A stretch of 64,000 bases of DNA from the NCBI GenBank assembly GCA_030427885.1, contig JAUICM010000006.1, forward strand, positions 186,001 through 250,000. The letters run 5' to 3'. Below are positions 25,029 through 34,465 of this stretch, piece by piece. The notes beneath the pieces were generated by a model, which saw nothing but the letters and a program-made list of their open reading frames with translations, searched no databases and was not told where the DNA came from. Every line of letters begins with the position of its first letter. Position 1 is the first letter of the stretch. Origin of the DNA: Rhodothermia bacterium (lineage in GTDB: Bacteria; Bacteroidota; Rhodothermia; Balneolales; Balneolaceae). The position numbers and the translations under genes were made by a program.

Positions 25029-25419
25029 TGTTGTATGGAATTTTAACCTCGGTGAGTGAGATTGGTTAATATTGAAGCCTTTTTTGAACCCGTTTAAATC
25101 GGCATTTTTTATTAATGCAGAATCAGGGAACTGCCTTAATATTCATCGGATTGATGAAGATTTTATGAAAATTTGAAGGGGTGAAAATTGATTTGGAAAA
25201 GTTCAAAAATATACTTGTCCAATATAGCTGGGTGAGGCTGAGAATTGTTGGTCTGTGTTTCAGAAAAGCGGTTACACGAGTGTGAAGTTTCCATGAAGAA
25301 GTGCTCAAAAAATTTCACCTTTTTATGTAGTGTGATCCTGAAATTTATGTGTTAGTTACTGCCAATCATTAACCAAAAATTTTAGGCAGCCTTGCCTGAA
25401 GTAAAATTTGAGGAGTAGT
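25029..25419. other. Intergenic region between divergent genes
   Basis: This region of about 390 bases separates pckA from the divergent propeller gene and holds both promoters. I see no gene-like frame, tRNA or strong hairpin in it. The right end carries an AGGAG at 25411-25415, five bases before the ATG at 25420, one of the few plausible ribosome binding sites in the window. Confidence 0.5.
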
Positions 25420-28400
25420 ATGAGAAGAATAATACTATCAATGCTAACAGTGGTATTTACTGTTAGTGGGGTTGCAGCTCAGCAACTCTCGGTTGAACGG
25501 GACGCAGATCGGTTTATATCCTACCAGATCGGTTCCAGAATGGCAGAATCGGAACCAGTACCAAGCGACTTATTTAAAGCTGAATTAGCAAAACGTTTCA
25601 AGCAATCTGAGACGGGGCAATTCAAAGGTATGGGCGATCATCCTGCAATAGGGGCAAACATCAAACATTATACGGCGGTAAATACCGGAGATAATGGCTT
25701 GAGTGAGATCTTTACTCGGTTTGTATATCAAACTGCAAACGGAGACCTGTTTTTCGGTGCTCGCGGTATCGATATCTGGGACGGATTCACCTGGGAGAAC
25801 ATGAACCCAAATAATTCCGCATTTCCATCAGTATCGGTGTATGATATGCTGGAAGATACAGACGGGAATTTGTGGTTTGCTACCTTTTCAGGTTTAGTCC
25901 GCTGGTCAAAGTCTGCCAATATGATTGATGTGTATACTCCTGAAAATTCCGGCATCAAATCGCCATTGGTATATACATTGTACCAGGCTACTGACGGTAA
26001 GATCTATGCGGGTCACAGGTGGGATGAAACCTATTTGGGTGAAGTAACCATTTTTAACACTTCAGGTTCAGTGATCGGTACGGTTACCAGTGGTGAAGAT
26101 GGTATGTATGGATCCAGCGTGGAAGATATAGTAGAAGATGCAGATCATAATATTTGGATCGCTACCGCGGCTGACCCTGCAACCGGAGAGTATGGTGGTG
26201 TTAATAAATACAACCCGGGATCTGATACTGTAGAGGTTTTCTACAATAAGGATAACTCCGATTTACCAACCAATGAAGTTAGTTCACTTGCTGTTGATAA
26301 CGATGGCAACCTCTGGGTCGGATTATTTACAAACACTGGATTAGGCCACACTGAAGGCGGTCTGGTAATGTTTGATGGAACAGACTGGACATACTACAAC
26401 AAAACCAACGGAGATGAGATCGGTAATTCGATCAGAGGCCTTGTTGTAAGTAAAGACGGGACTCTCTGGATTGCAGCAGGAGATGGAGCTTATTCTTTTG
26501 ATGGCTCAGCATTATCTAAAATAACTGAAGAGGATGACGGACTTGCAATAAGCAATGTACTTGGGGTTTCTGAATTATACGACGGCAGAATTGCCTTTGC
26601 TAAATCGGTAACTGCCGGAGAAGGTGGTGGAGTTAGTTTTCTTGATCTATCAGACGACACCTGGGAACATATCAGTACCCGCGACGGGGGACTGGCTTCA
26701 CAGGCTATCTTCGGAGCAGCGTATGACAGCCAGGGAAATCTATGGGCAACCGGATTCTACGGTCTCCAGAAATTCGATGGCGAAAAATGGACTCTATGGA
26801 CTGAAAAGGATGGGTTAACAGCTACATACGGCTGGGACCTGATTGTTGACTCAAATGATAATGTTTGGGTAAATGGTGCACTTAATGGTTTGACCAGAGT
26901 GAATGCAGATGGAACCATCGAAACCATCACCGATAATGGTGTATTCGTGGAAAGTAACTGGGAAGCCAGAAATGGCGACATGTGGTTTGGAGATTATAAT
27001 GACGACTATGATGGAACCGGATATTTCTATTCAAATGGGATGCTTAGATATGATGGTACTAACTATACTGTGTATGACTCTACCGATGGTTTACCAGCCG
27101 GAAATATGGGTACAGTAACCAGTATAGCGGAAGATGCAGATGGAAATATACTTGCAGCAACCTGGGATGGTTTGTACAAACTTGAAAGCGGAAGCTTCTC
27201 AAAATATGAGTTTGATGGTTATACCGGAGGAAGTGTGGAGAAAGTACACCTGGATTCTGCTGATCGCGTCTGGCTCAGCTATCAGGGTAATATTCATATG
27301 TTCGATGGCACCGACTGGCATGTATTCTATGGCTTCGGTTGGGTCGAGGATATTGAACATGATCTAAGTGGTCGTGTTTGGTTTGCTCAGCAAAACGGAG
27401 CAGTAATCTATGATGACGGCGAGTTCCATAAGATCACACCTAAAAATGGTTTCCCGACCGTGGGTACTTCGTACGGTTATGCCAACACCTATGATCTGGC
27501 ACCTTCAAAAACCGATGCTTCTAAAATGGCATTTGCTTTATACAGAGCAGGTATTGCAGTGCTTGATACAGATCTGCCAATAGAGATAGCCAGTCTTGCT
27601 GATAACCCAAACGATCAGGGCGGATGGCTGAGACTGAAAGTTGACGGCTATTTACTAAGTCCTCAATTTACAGGTGCCAGTGCAGATGCCTGGAGAGCAG
27701 AAGTGATGATGGACGGTCACTGGGAAGCAGCTTCTCCTTTATCTCCCGCGAGCTCAAAATCTATTAGTGTTCAGGTGCCGGTAACCAAAGAAACAGGAGC
27801 TGCAGCTGATGAGACCAACAGTTTCGATTTCAGAGTGGTAGCCCTGGATATTGATGGTGATATAGTTGGAATTAGCGCTCCCGTAAATGGCTTTGCTGAA
27901 GATAACATAGTGCCTTCTCAGGTGGTTTCTCTGGATGGAGAAACATCCGCCACCGAGATATCACTTTCATGGGCTCCGGTACCAGACAATGATCTGAAGT
28001 ACTATGCAGCTTATGAGGCCAGTGTATCTGATTTCGCTGGTAACGATCCGATCGCGGTGACTACTTCCACTCAGTTGTCTTTTGAAAATGATGGCTATGG
28101 TGGAATTGTAATTGTGGCTGTGGATGATCACAATAACTATGGCCCTGCTTCTGAGCAACTGGTAGTAACGGGGATTGAAGGCCATACTGAAGTTGAGGAA
28201 TTCGAGCTTACTCAGAATTATCCAAATCCTTTTAATCCGAGTACTCAGTTCAGCTATAATCTGCCTCAGAATGCCAAAGTAAATATCACCGTCTTTAATA
28301 GTCTTGGTCAGGCTGTGAAAGTACTGGTAAATGAGGTGCAAACGGCAGGAGCTCACCAGGTGACATTCAGAGCGGGCGATCTGCCAAGTGGAATGTACAT

Positions 28401-28458
28401 CTATAGAATTCAGGCTGGAAGTTTCACCCAGACCCGTAAGATGACCTTGCTTAAATAA
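25420..28458 (+). CDS. Two-component-regulator-type propeller protein with sorting domain
   Basis: This 1012-residue exported protein starts at ATG 25420, which has AGGAG upstream; a TTG four codons earlier is less likely. The signal peptide is MRRIILSMLTVVFTVSGVAAQ. Residues about 60-720 are beta-propeller repeats of the type found in hybrid two-component sensors, with recurring D-x-x-G-N-L-W-x-A/G units (DTDGNLWFATFSG, DADHNIWIATA, DNDGNLWVGLF, DSNDNVWVNGA). After linker domains including an FN3-like stretch, the protein ends with a type A sorting domain (NYPNPFNPSTQFSYNLPQNA, SGMYIYRIQ). No kinase is present, so it is a surface-exported propeller. The ligand is unknown. Confidence 0.87.
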   Translation: MRRIILSMLTVVFTVSGVAAQQLSVERDADRFISYQIGSRMAESEPVPSDLFKAELAKRFKQSETGQFKGMGDHPAIGANIKHYTAVNTGDNGLSEIFTRFVYQTANGDLFFGARGIDIWDGFTWENMNPNNSAFPSVSVYDMLEDTDGNLWFATFSGLVRWSKSANMIDVYTPENSGIKSPLVYTLYQATDGKIYAGHRWDETYLGEVTIFNTSGSVIGTVTSGEDGMYGSSVEDIVEDADHNIWIATAADPATGEYGGVNKYNPGSDTVEVFYNKDNSDLPTNEVSSLAVDNDGNLWVGLFTNTGLGHTEGGLVMFDGTDWTYYNKTNGDEIGNSIRGLVVSKDGTLWIAAGDGAYSFDGSALSKITEEDDGLAISNVLGVSELYDGRIAFAKSVTAGEGGGVSFLDLSDDTWEHISTRDGGLASQAIFGAAYDSQGNLWATGFYGLQKFDGEKWTLWTEKDGLTATYGWDLIVDSNDNVWVNGALNGLTRVNADGTIETITDNGVFVESNWEARNGDMWFGDYNDDYDGTGYFYSNGMLRYDGTNYTVYDSTDGLPAGNMGTVTSIAEDADGNILAATWDGLYKLESGSFSKYEFDGYTGGSVEKVHLDSADRVWLSYQGNIHMFDGTDWHVFYGFGWVEDIEHDLSGRVWFAQQNGAVIYDDGEFHKITPKNGFPTVGTSYGYANTYDLAPSKTDASKMAFALYRAGIAVLDTDLPIEIASLADNPNDQGGWLRLKVDGYLLSPQFTGASADAWRAEVMMDGHWEAASPLSPASSKSISVQVPVTKETGAAADETNSFDFRVVALDIDGDIVGISAPVNGFAEDNIVPSQVVSLDGETSATEISLSWAPVPDNDLKYYAAYEASVSDFAGNDPIAVTTSTQLSFENDGYGGIVIVAVDDHNNYGPASEQLVVTGIEGHTEVEEFELTQNYPNPFNPSTQFSYNLPQNAKVNITVFNSLGQAVKVLVNEVQTAGAHQVTFRAGDLPSGMYIYRIQAGSFTQTRKMTLLK

Positions 28459-28481
28459 TTAGAAGTAAGAACCTTCCAACC

Positions 28482-28513
28482 AAAGCCACTCTTTGACCGG
28501 AGTGGCTTTTTTA
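28482..28513 (+). terminator. Terminator after the propeller protein
   Basis: The ten-base-pair stem AAAGCCACTC/GAGTGGCTTT is followed by a T-rich run. It lies about 24 bases after the stop at 28458 and runs up to the end of the converging gene. Confidence 0.88.
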
Positions 28514-29941
28514 TTTGATGAAAAACATTTTTTTGGAATGCACTTCTCCCAGATCGCGGGTAATAAGCTGATAAAAATATACTCCACTGGCCAAATCATG
28601 TGTTCTAAACCTAACGGAATAATATCCTTTTGTCTGATATTCATTTACCAAGAATTGAATTTCTCTACCCAATCTGTCATATACCTTGAGCTCTACATAA
28701 GTATCAGAAGGTAACGAGTACATTATATTGGTAGACGGATTAAACGGATTGGGATAATTTTGATGGAGGACAACCCTCTTTGGGAAGTCTTTGGGTTCTG
28801 GTTCGTTGGAAACGGGGAGGGTTTTTAAAGATGTTGTAGTTCCTGACTCAATATTGAGCTCAAACAGTTCATCAGTTGTTAGCACATAAAGAAGTTCTGA
28901 ATCAGGTTTTTTGTAGAGGCCCGAGATTTTATCATCAGGTGCCAGAAGCAGTTCGAAATTGTCTCCATAGTCAGGTGAGAAGTAGATATAGGATGAATCG
29001 GCAATAAACAGATGTCCATTTCTACTAAGGTCTGCTACCATAAAACGGATCCTGTTGAGTCCTTCGGGGGAGGAAAGGTCAGCCCATGAGCCATATTCTC
29101 CAAAGGAATCAGAGCGTTTAAGTGTAGCCACAGAACGATCATTAATTTTATTAATGATCACAGAATATATGACTGATGAGTCACTATCTATTGCAGTAAG
29201 GACATGAGAACCAGATGAATCTGCGATTTCGAAATGGGAAGAGTAATTAGTACTTCTGTATAGATTGCCAAATAAATCTCTGGCATAATAAAGTGAATCT
29301 AAAGCCGGATTTACTCCAATCAAAATCGGATAAAATAAAACACTGTCAACAAAATCATGGTATTGATCAGCATTACTAATTACAGGCCACTCATTGGGAT
29401 CACTTGAAAGAGTTATTGTACCTTCACGATCAGGAGGATTAATAAACATTGATTCCTGATTCGGAGAGAAGAAAAAAAGACGATCCGAAGTATAAAAAAT
29501 GGAAGTGTTTGGATTAGATTTAGTAATACAAGGCAAGAAAAAATTAAACACCGAACCGGTATATGCTTTCAGCCCAAAGTTGCACCCTGCTGAATTTGTA
29601 ATAACCCATTTGTTGAGGTCATTGTTGATGAAACCGTAATCCTCAACAGATTCCGAGTCATATTCATCATAAAGACACCATGGACCAAAATAATCGTTGA
29701 ATAGTATTGAATCTGTGTCAGTAGTTGAGTTGTAATGAAAAACGTTATTCTTATTAGGGTAGACTACATAGTTATTATCCGGGCAGGTAAATTTCTTTCT
29801 TTCATAGTGGCGATAAAACAAATGGGTAGTGCCTGTAGAATCTTCCATTCCCCTTAATTCATGGAAATATTTTTCCAGAACCTGACCTTTAGCTGGAAAG
29901 GAAAGAAGTATTGTGAATATGAACAGGAGAGCTAATCTCAT
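28511..29941 (-). CDS. Secreted protein with type A sorting domain (paralog of next gene)
   Basis: This 476-residue exported protein has the signal peptide MRLALLFIFTILLSFPAKGQ. It begins HELRGMEDSTGTTHLFYRHY, which is nearly the same as its neighbour at 29941-31392. The body is beta-rich and resembles sequential-reading (BNR/VPS10-like) repeats. At about residues 345-390 a segment (GLYKKPDSELLYVLTTDELF and following) is almost identical to the neighbour, although the flanks differ. The sorting domain has NYPNPFNPSTNIMYSLPSD and ends SKKMFFIK. It is translationally coupled to the upstream paralog by a TAATG overlap. Function unknown. Confidence 0.83.
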   Translation of the reverse strand: MRLALLFIFTILLSFPAKGQVLEKYFHELRGMEDSTGTTHLFYRHYERKKFTCPDNNYVVYPNKNNVFHYNSTTDTDSILFNDYFGPWCLYDEYDSESVEDYGFINNDLNKWVITNSAGCNFGLKAYTGSVFNFFLPCITKSNPNTSIFYTSDRLFFFSPNQESMFINPPDREGTITLSSDPNEWPVISNADQYHDFVDSVLFYPILIGVNPALDSLYYARDLFGNLYRSTNYSSHFEIADSSGSHVLTAIDSDSSVIYSVIINKINDRSVATLKRSDSFGEYGSWADLSSPEGLNRIRFMVADLSRNGHLFIADSSYIYFSPDYGDNFELLLAPDDKISGLYKKPDSELLYVLTTDELFELNIESGTTTSLKTLPVSNEPEPKDFPKRVVLHQNYPNPFNPSTNIMYSLPSDTYVELKVYDRLGREIQFLVNEYQTKGYYSVRFRTHDLASGVYFYQLITRDLGEVHSKKMFFIK

Positions 29942-31392
29942 TATTTGATCAGTGTGAATTGTTTGGTGTCAACGAATCCAGTTGTTTCCAATCTGTAGAA
30001 ATAAACTCCGGATGAAAGTCCATAAGCATTGAAAGTTACTTGATGGCTGCCCGCATTCACTTTTCCATCCACCAACACAGCCACTTCACGGCCAAGTATA
30101 TCAAACAACTTCAAGGAAACTACACTACTCACTGGCAACTGATACCTGATCACTGTACTTGGGTTGAATGGGTTTGGGTAGTTTTGGTGAAGTACCACCT
30201 GGTTGGGGAGGTCTGTGGGTTCAGGTTCGCTGGAAACCGGGAGTGTCTTTAAAGATGTTGTAGTTCCTGACTCAATATTGAGCTCAAATAGTTCATCAGT
30301 TGTTAGCACATAAAGAAGTTCTGAATCAGGTTTTTTATAGAGCCCTTTTATAGTATGAGTACTTTCGTAGAGAATGGACATAGATGCTGATTGATCCCAA
30401 AGATAGATTTTATTTCCAGATCCAATGTATACTTTAAGATCACCCAATCCTGTAGTTGTATAAACCCTGTTGGTATCAGAAAAAATAACGTCCCAGTTTT
30501 TTCCGGAATCTGATGATATATAGACTGAACTTGAATCAAAATGATTCTCCCGGTTTAATATAAACTCACGGGTATCTGTATTGGCAAGTAAATAACGATC
30601 GTCAGATAGTTCAGTAATGGTATTTACAGAAGACCACTGAAGGTCTGAGTTATAGAAGGTAATTTCTTCACCAGGGTTTTTAGTAGTAAAAAGGGAGTCA
30701 TTTTTTTGAAGGAAGTTTACAGAATCCTGATCGCCATTAAATTTCAGGCTGGAGTAATCGAAAAACGAGACACTGTCTGACTTTCCGTAAATACATGGAC
30801 TTTCACGACTCTCAAAACACTCATCTTCATCAGAAGAAATTGGCTTTACAAGAATTGCATAGGGGTAATCGATAGAAGGTAAAGTATCAGAGTTGAGGGT
30901 GATGAATGCACTGGCTAAAGAAATATTAGCGATTACAACTTTTGAGCTATCAGTTTCAGTCAGTGAAAACGAGGTTATTCTGTTAAAACCTCCGTGAAAG
31001 AATGAGCCATTATATCCAAATATATAATAGTAGCTATTGCTCCACTCGTCATCCCTGAAACTAACCCAAAAGGGTTTATTAATGTCATTATTAATGAAGA
31101 GATAATCGCCCGTTAAATTATGCGCTCCATAGAAATTAGTATACCTTCTTTCAGATTTAAAAAAGACAGAATCCTGATCTGTTGAAGTATCGTAATGATA
31201 TATATGGTTTGAATATTGCGGATTATTGGATGCAGGTTCCGAAGTGTTAGAGCTGAAGAACCTGTAGAACAAATGAGAGGTAGCAGTTGAATCTTCCATT
31301 CCTCTCAACTCATAAAAGTACTTTTGATGCTCCTGAGCAAAGCCCGGAAGGGAAACAAGAACTGTTAAAACGGAAAATAGGAGTGTTCTCAT
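29941..31392 (-). CDS. Secreted protein with type A sorting domain (paralog pair member)
   Basis: This 483-residue exported protein has the signal peptide MRTLLFSVLTVLVSLPGFAQ. It shares the N-terminal YELRGMEDSTATSHLFYRFF motif and a central-to-C-terminal conserved block with the gene at 28511-29941, while the middle of the protein diverges. The sorting domain has NYPNPFNPSTVIRYQLPVSS and LFDILGREVAVLVDGKVNAG. It is the upstream member of the tandem pair; the pair probably arose by duplication. The function is unknown. Confidence 0.83.
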   Translation of the reverse strand: MRTLLFSVLTVLVSLPGFAQEHQKYFYELRGMEDSTATSHLFYRFFSSNTSEPASNNPQYSNHIYHYDTSTDQDSVFFKSERRYTNFYGAHNLTGDYLFINNDINKPFWVSFRDDEWSNSYYYIFGYNGSFFHGGFNRITSFSLTETDSSKVVIANISLASAFITLNSDTLPSIDYPYAILVKPISSDEDECFESRESPCIYGKSDSVSFFDYSSLKFNGDQDSVNFLQKNDSLFTTKNPGEEITFYNSDLQWSSVNTITELSDDRYLLANTDTREFILNRENHFDSSSVYISSDSGKNWDVIFSDTNRVYTTTGLGDLKVYIGSGNKIYLWDQSASMSILYESTHTIKGLYKKPDSELLYVLTTDELFELNIESGTTTSLKTLPVSSEPEPTDLPNQVVLHQNYPNPFNPSTVIRYQLPVSSVVSLKLFDILGREVAVLVDGKVNAGSHQVTFNAYGLSSGVYFYRLETTGFVDTKQFTLIK

Positions 31393-31487
31393 GACCTATA
31401 AGATTGGTTTACATGAACATACAAAAAAAGCACTAAAACACAAGATAACCGTATTGTTATTAACGGCTTTCACCTCTACTTTTTGAC

Positions 31488-32648
31488 ATGAGCCGATTTC
31501 ACTCTTATCTCAATTCTACTGTACACATCCTCGAACAATACCAGGGAAATGAACCTTTTTCTTTGTTCATAAAACGATTCTTCTCCAGAAATAAAAAATA
31601 TGGTTCCCGCGATCGCTGGCTGATCTCAGATTTTTGTTTCTATTATTTCAGGCTTGGAAAAGCATTGACAGATCTGCCCGTGGAAGAAAGAATCCTGATC
31701 GGGATCTTTTTGTGTTCAACCAAACCCAATCGTATGCTGGAAACGCACAAACCGGAGTGGAATGAAAGAGCAGAAGCAGATCTGAAAACGAAGTGCACGA
31801 TTATCGGGATTGAACATGATCAGTTACTGAATGATATTTTTCCGATGACAGATGATCTTAGTGAGGGGATGGATCACCAATCGTTTGCAGCATCCTATTT
31901 CACCAAACCAGACGTGTTTCTTCGGTTAAGATCTTCCGGTATTGCATCGGTGAAACACAAACTGAAATCAGCTCATATTCCTGCCACGCAGATCTCAGAA
32001 AAAACGATTGCTGTACCGGCGGGAGCGAAAGCAGATCGCGAGCTTAATATCGATTCTGAAGTCGTGATTCAGGATCTCAGTTCACAGAAAGTTGAGGAAT
32101 TCTTTCCTGAACTGGAGCACCCATCGATTTGGGATTGCTGTGCAGCCAGTGGAGGTAAATCCATCATGGCTATGGATCACTATGAGAAAGCAGAGCTGAC
32201 TGTTTCTGATGTGAGAGAAAATATTCTGCACAACCTGGATAAACGGTTCGAATCGGCAGGAATAAAAGAATACTCTAAACTGGTAGCCGATCTCACAAAA
32301 CCGGTATCGGAACTTGAAGGGAGGCAATTCGATCTTATTATTGCAGATGTTCCATGCAGTGGAAGCGGAACCTGGGGCAGAACCCCGGAGCAACTATTCT
32401 ATTTTGAAGAGTCAGGGATTGAACGCTATGCTACGCTCCAGAAAGACATCGTTTCAAATGTGATCCCACAACTTAAAGCGGGTGGGTATCTTCTTTATAT
32501 CACCTGCTCAGTCTTCAAACAGGAAAATGAGGAAGCTGTGGAATTCATAAAAAGCGAATATGGCTTAGAGACGGAACAGCTTGAGCTTATCAAGGGATAC
32601 GATAAAAGAGCCGATACCATGTTTGCGTGCTTGTTCAGTAAACAGTGA
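31488..32648 (+). CDS. RsmB/NOP-type RNA m5C methyltransferase
   Basis: This 386-residue protein is a predicted RNA cytosine-C5 methyltransferase. The N-terminal part (about 1-150) is helical and NusB-like. The SAM-binding motif I is WDCCAASGGKS (about residues 220-230). Motif IV is ADVPCSGSGTWGRTPEQ with Cys290, and motif VI is ITCSVFKQENEEAV with Cys340; the two cysteines are the catalytic and release residues in this family. The substrate is most likely 16S rRNA by analogy with RsmB/RsmF, but this cannot be fixed from sequence. Confidence 0.9.
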   Translation: MSRFHSYLNSTVHILEQYQGNEPFSLFIKRFFSRNKKYGSRDRWLISDFCFYYFRLGKALTDLPVEERILIGIFLCSTKPNRMLETHKPEWNERAEADLKTKCTIIGIEHDQLLNDIFPMTDDLSEGMDHQSFAASYFTKPDVFLRLRSSGIASVKHKLKSAHIPATQISEKTIAVPAGAKADRELNIDSEVVIQDLSSQKVEEFFPELEHPSIWDCCAASGGKSIMAMDHYEKAELTVSDVRENILHNLDKRFESAGIKEYSKLVADLTKPVSELEGRQFDLIIADVPCSGSGTWGRTPEQLFYFEESGIERYATLQKDIVSNVIPQLKAGGYLLYITCSVFKQENEEAVEFIKSEYGLETEQLELIKGYDKRADTMFACLFSKQ

Positions 32649-32700
32649 TCAGTGTACAGTAATCAGTTGATTGGTGGCTTATATTAGATAACCTTCTTAA

Positions 32701-32740
32701 CTGATAACTGATAACTGATAACTGATAACTGATAACTGAT
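32701..32740 (+). repeat. CTGATAA tandem repeat (5.7 copies)
   Basis: Five complete copies of the seven-base unit CTGATAA and a partial sixth (CTGAT) follow one another between the methyltransferase gene and gatB. A seven-base unit does not preserve frame or helical phase. Confidence 0.95.
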
Positions 32741-32811
32741 TTAGTTTAATATCTCATCCTCAACTTTAATATCTTTGGCCTTCTTGCAAGATGGACTGAA
32801 ATTTATACTGA

Positions 32812-34455
32812 ATGAGCACGATTGCCCACGAACGTTTTGAGGCCGTAATAGGTCTTGAAGTACACGCCCAGTTACTGACTAAAAGCAAAGCTTTTGCACC
32901 GGTTCCACCGATCTATGGTGAAGCTCCGAATACTATGGTTACCCCGCTGTGTCTGGGGCATCCGGGAACCCTTCCTGTAGTCAATGAAAACCTGGTTCGG
33001 TATATCATTAAAATGGGACTGGCGACCAACTGCCAGATCGCACCCAAATCTATTTTTGCCAGAAAGAATTATTTTTATCCGGATCTTCCCAAAGGATATC
33101 AGATATCACAGTTCGAGACACCTATTTGTCATGATGGTTTTGTGGATATTGAGTTAGAAGAATATGACAAGCGCATCGGTGTTACCCGTATTCATATGGA
33201 GGAAGATGCCGGAAAATCTATTCACGATCAGGATCCATATAATACCCTGGTGGATCTGAACCGTGCCGGAACACCATTGATCGAGATCGTATCGGAGCCC
33301 GATCTGAGAACACCGCAGGAAGCGTATGCTTATCTCACTAAGATCAAACAGATCGTTCAGTACCTGGAGATATGTGACGGTAACATGGAAGAGGGAAGTC
33401 TGAGATGTGATGCCAACGTATCTGTACGTCCACGCGGACAAAAAGAATTTGGTACCCGAACCGAGCTCAAAAACATGAACTCTTTCCGGAATGTGGAGAA
33501 GGCGATCGAATATGAGATATATCGACAGATCGAGTTGATCGAGGGTGGAGGGACTGTAGTTCAGCAAACACGTCTGTGGGATACATCAAAGATGCAATCC
33601 CGCCCGATGCGATCCAAAGAAGAAGCGCACGATTATCGTTACTTCCCGGAACCGGATCTTCCGCCAATCATCGTAAGTGATGAGATGAAGGAAGAAATAA
33701 GAGCTGAACTTCCAGAATTAGCTGATGTCCGGCAGAAACGGTTTGTTTCGGAATATGGAATGAGCGAAGATGATGCAAAAACTCTTACAGAGGATAAGTA
33801 TTTAGCTGATTTTTTTGAAAGAGAAATAGGAGATTATCCCAACCCCCTAGACATATCTAATTTTATTAAAACACATGTTTTAAGAACTCTAAATGAGGAT
33901 AAGAAACATATTTCAGAAGTAAATTTACCTACAGGATCAGTTCAAGCAATAGTTAGTCTAAATGGTAAAAATGAAATAAGCTCAAGTAATGCAGTTAAAT
34001 TATACGATGAGATATATGACTCTTTTAACAATTTCCAAAATGTATTACCTGATCAAGATTTTGTAACTGGAAACATAACTTTTTTAAAAGGTAACCTAGA
34101 TACTAATCCTGAAAGCGTTTCAAATTTTGTACCGATTAATACATCAATACCTGATTATTCGGTTAGAATAAACACAGATTTACCAGATAATACTTTGGTA
34201 TATCTTCCAGTACTTGAGTACAGTAGTGCAAAAGGATTAGCTGAAAAACTTAACTTAATTCAGGTTTCAGACAGCGGATTCCTTGAGGAACTGGTGGATG
34301 AGATCATTGCCAATAACCCAGATGAGGTTGAACGCTACCGGGGTGGTAAAAAACAACTGATGGGCTTCTTCGTTGGACAAGCAATGAAAGCCTCAAAAGG
34401 TAAGGCAAATCCAAAAATGGTGACCCAGATGGTCGCAAAAAAGCTGGAAGGCTAA
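32812..34455 (+). CDS. gatB: Asp/Glu-tRNA amidotransferase subunit B with an internal insert
   Basis: GatB binds Asp/Glu-tRNA and activates it for transamidation with GatA and GatC. The 547-residue protein has intact hallmarks: EAVIGLEVHAQLLTKSKAF, YPDLPKGYQISQFE, RIHMEEDAGKS, EGSLRCDANVSVRP, KNMNSFRNVEKAI and the C-terminal YRGGKKQLMGFFVGQAMKAS. Between SSSNAVKLYDEIYD and SAKGLAEKLNLIQVSDSG, residues about 408-471 have no counterpart in the usual roughly 480-residue GatB. The region 33780-34262 is also much richer in A+T than the rest of the gene. The insert lies in the helical/YqeY-like tail domain, so the catalytic cradle is unaffected. GatA and GatC are not in this window. Confidence 0.93.
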   Translation: MSTIAHERFEAVIGLEVHAQLLTKSKAFAPVPPIYGEAPNTMVTPLCLGHPGTLPVVNENLVRYIIKMGLATNCQIAPKSIFARKNYFYPDLPKGYQISQFETPICHDGFVDIELEEYDKRIGVTRIHMEEDAGKSIHDQDPYNTLVDLNRAGTPLIEIVSEPDLRTPQEAYAYLTKIKQIVQYLEICDGNMEEGSLRCDANVSVRPRGQKEFGTRTELKNMNSFRNVEKAIEYEIYRQIELIEGGGTVVQQTRLWDTSKMQSRPMRSKEEAHDYRYFPEPDLPPIIVSDEMKEEIRAELPELADVRQKRFVSEYGMSEDDAKTLTEDKYLADFFEREIGDYPNPLDISNFIKTHVLRTLNEDKKHISEVNLPTGSVQAIVSLNGKNEISSSNAVKLYDEIYDSFNNFQNVLPDQDFVTGNITFLKGNLDTNPESVSNFVPINTSIPDYSVRINTDLPDNTLVYLPVLEYSSAKGLAEKLNLIQVSDSGFLEELVDEIIANNPDEVERYRGGKKQLMGFFVGQAMKASKGKANPKMVTQMVAKKLEG

Positions 34456-34465
34456 GTTTAGACAA

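Noticed and set aside
25420-28458. Hybrid two-component sensor kinase
   Set aside because: The propeller repeats resemble those of hybrid sensors but there is no membrane helix, histidine kinase or receiver domain; the protein ends in a sorting domain.
32701-32740. Possible CRISPR array from the CTGATAA repeat
   Set aside because: The unit is only seven bases with no spacers and no cas genes nearby.
34033-34224. Intein or intron explanation for the gatB insert
   Set aside because: The segment is about 64 residues, too small for an intein, and lacks the Cys/Ser start and His-Asn end of splicing motifs; it stays in frame with no intron-like RNA structure visible.
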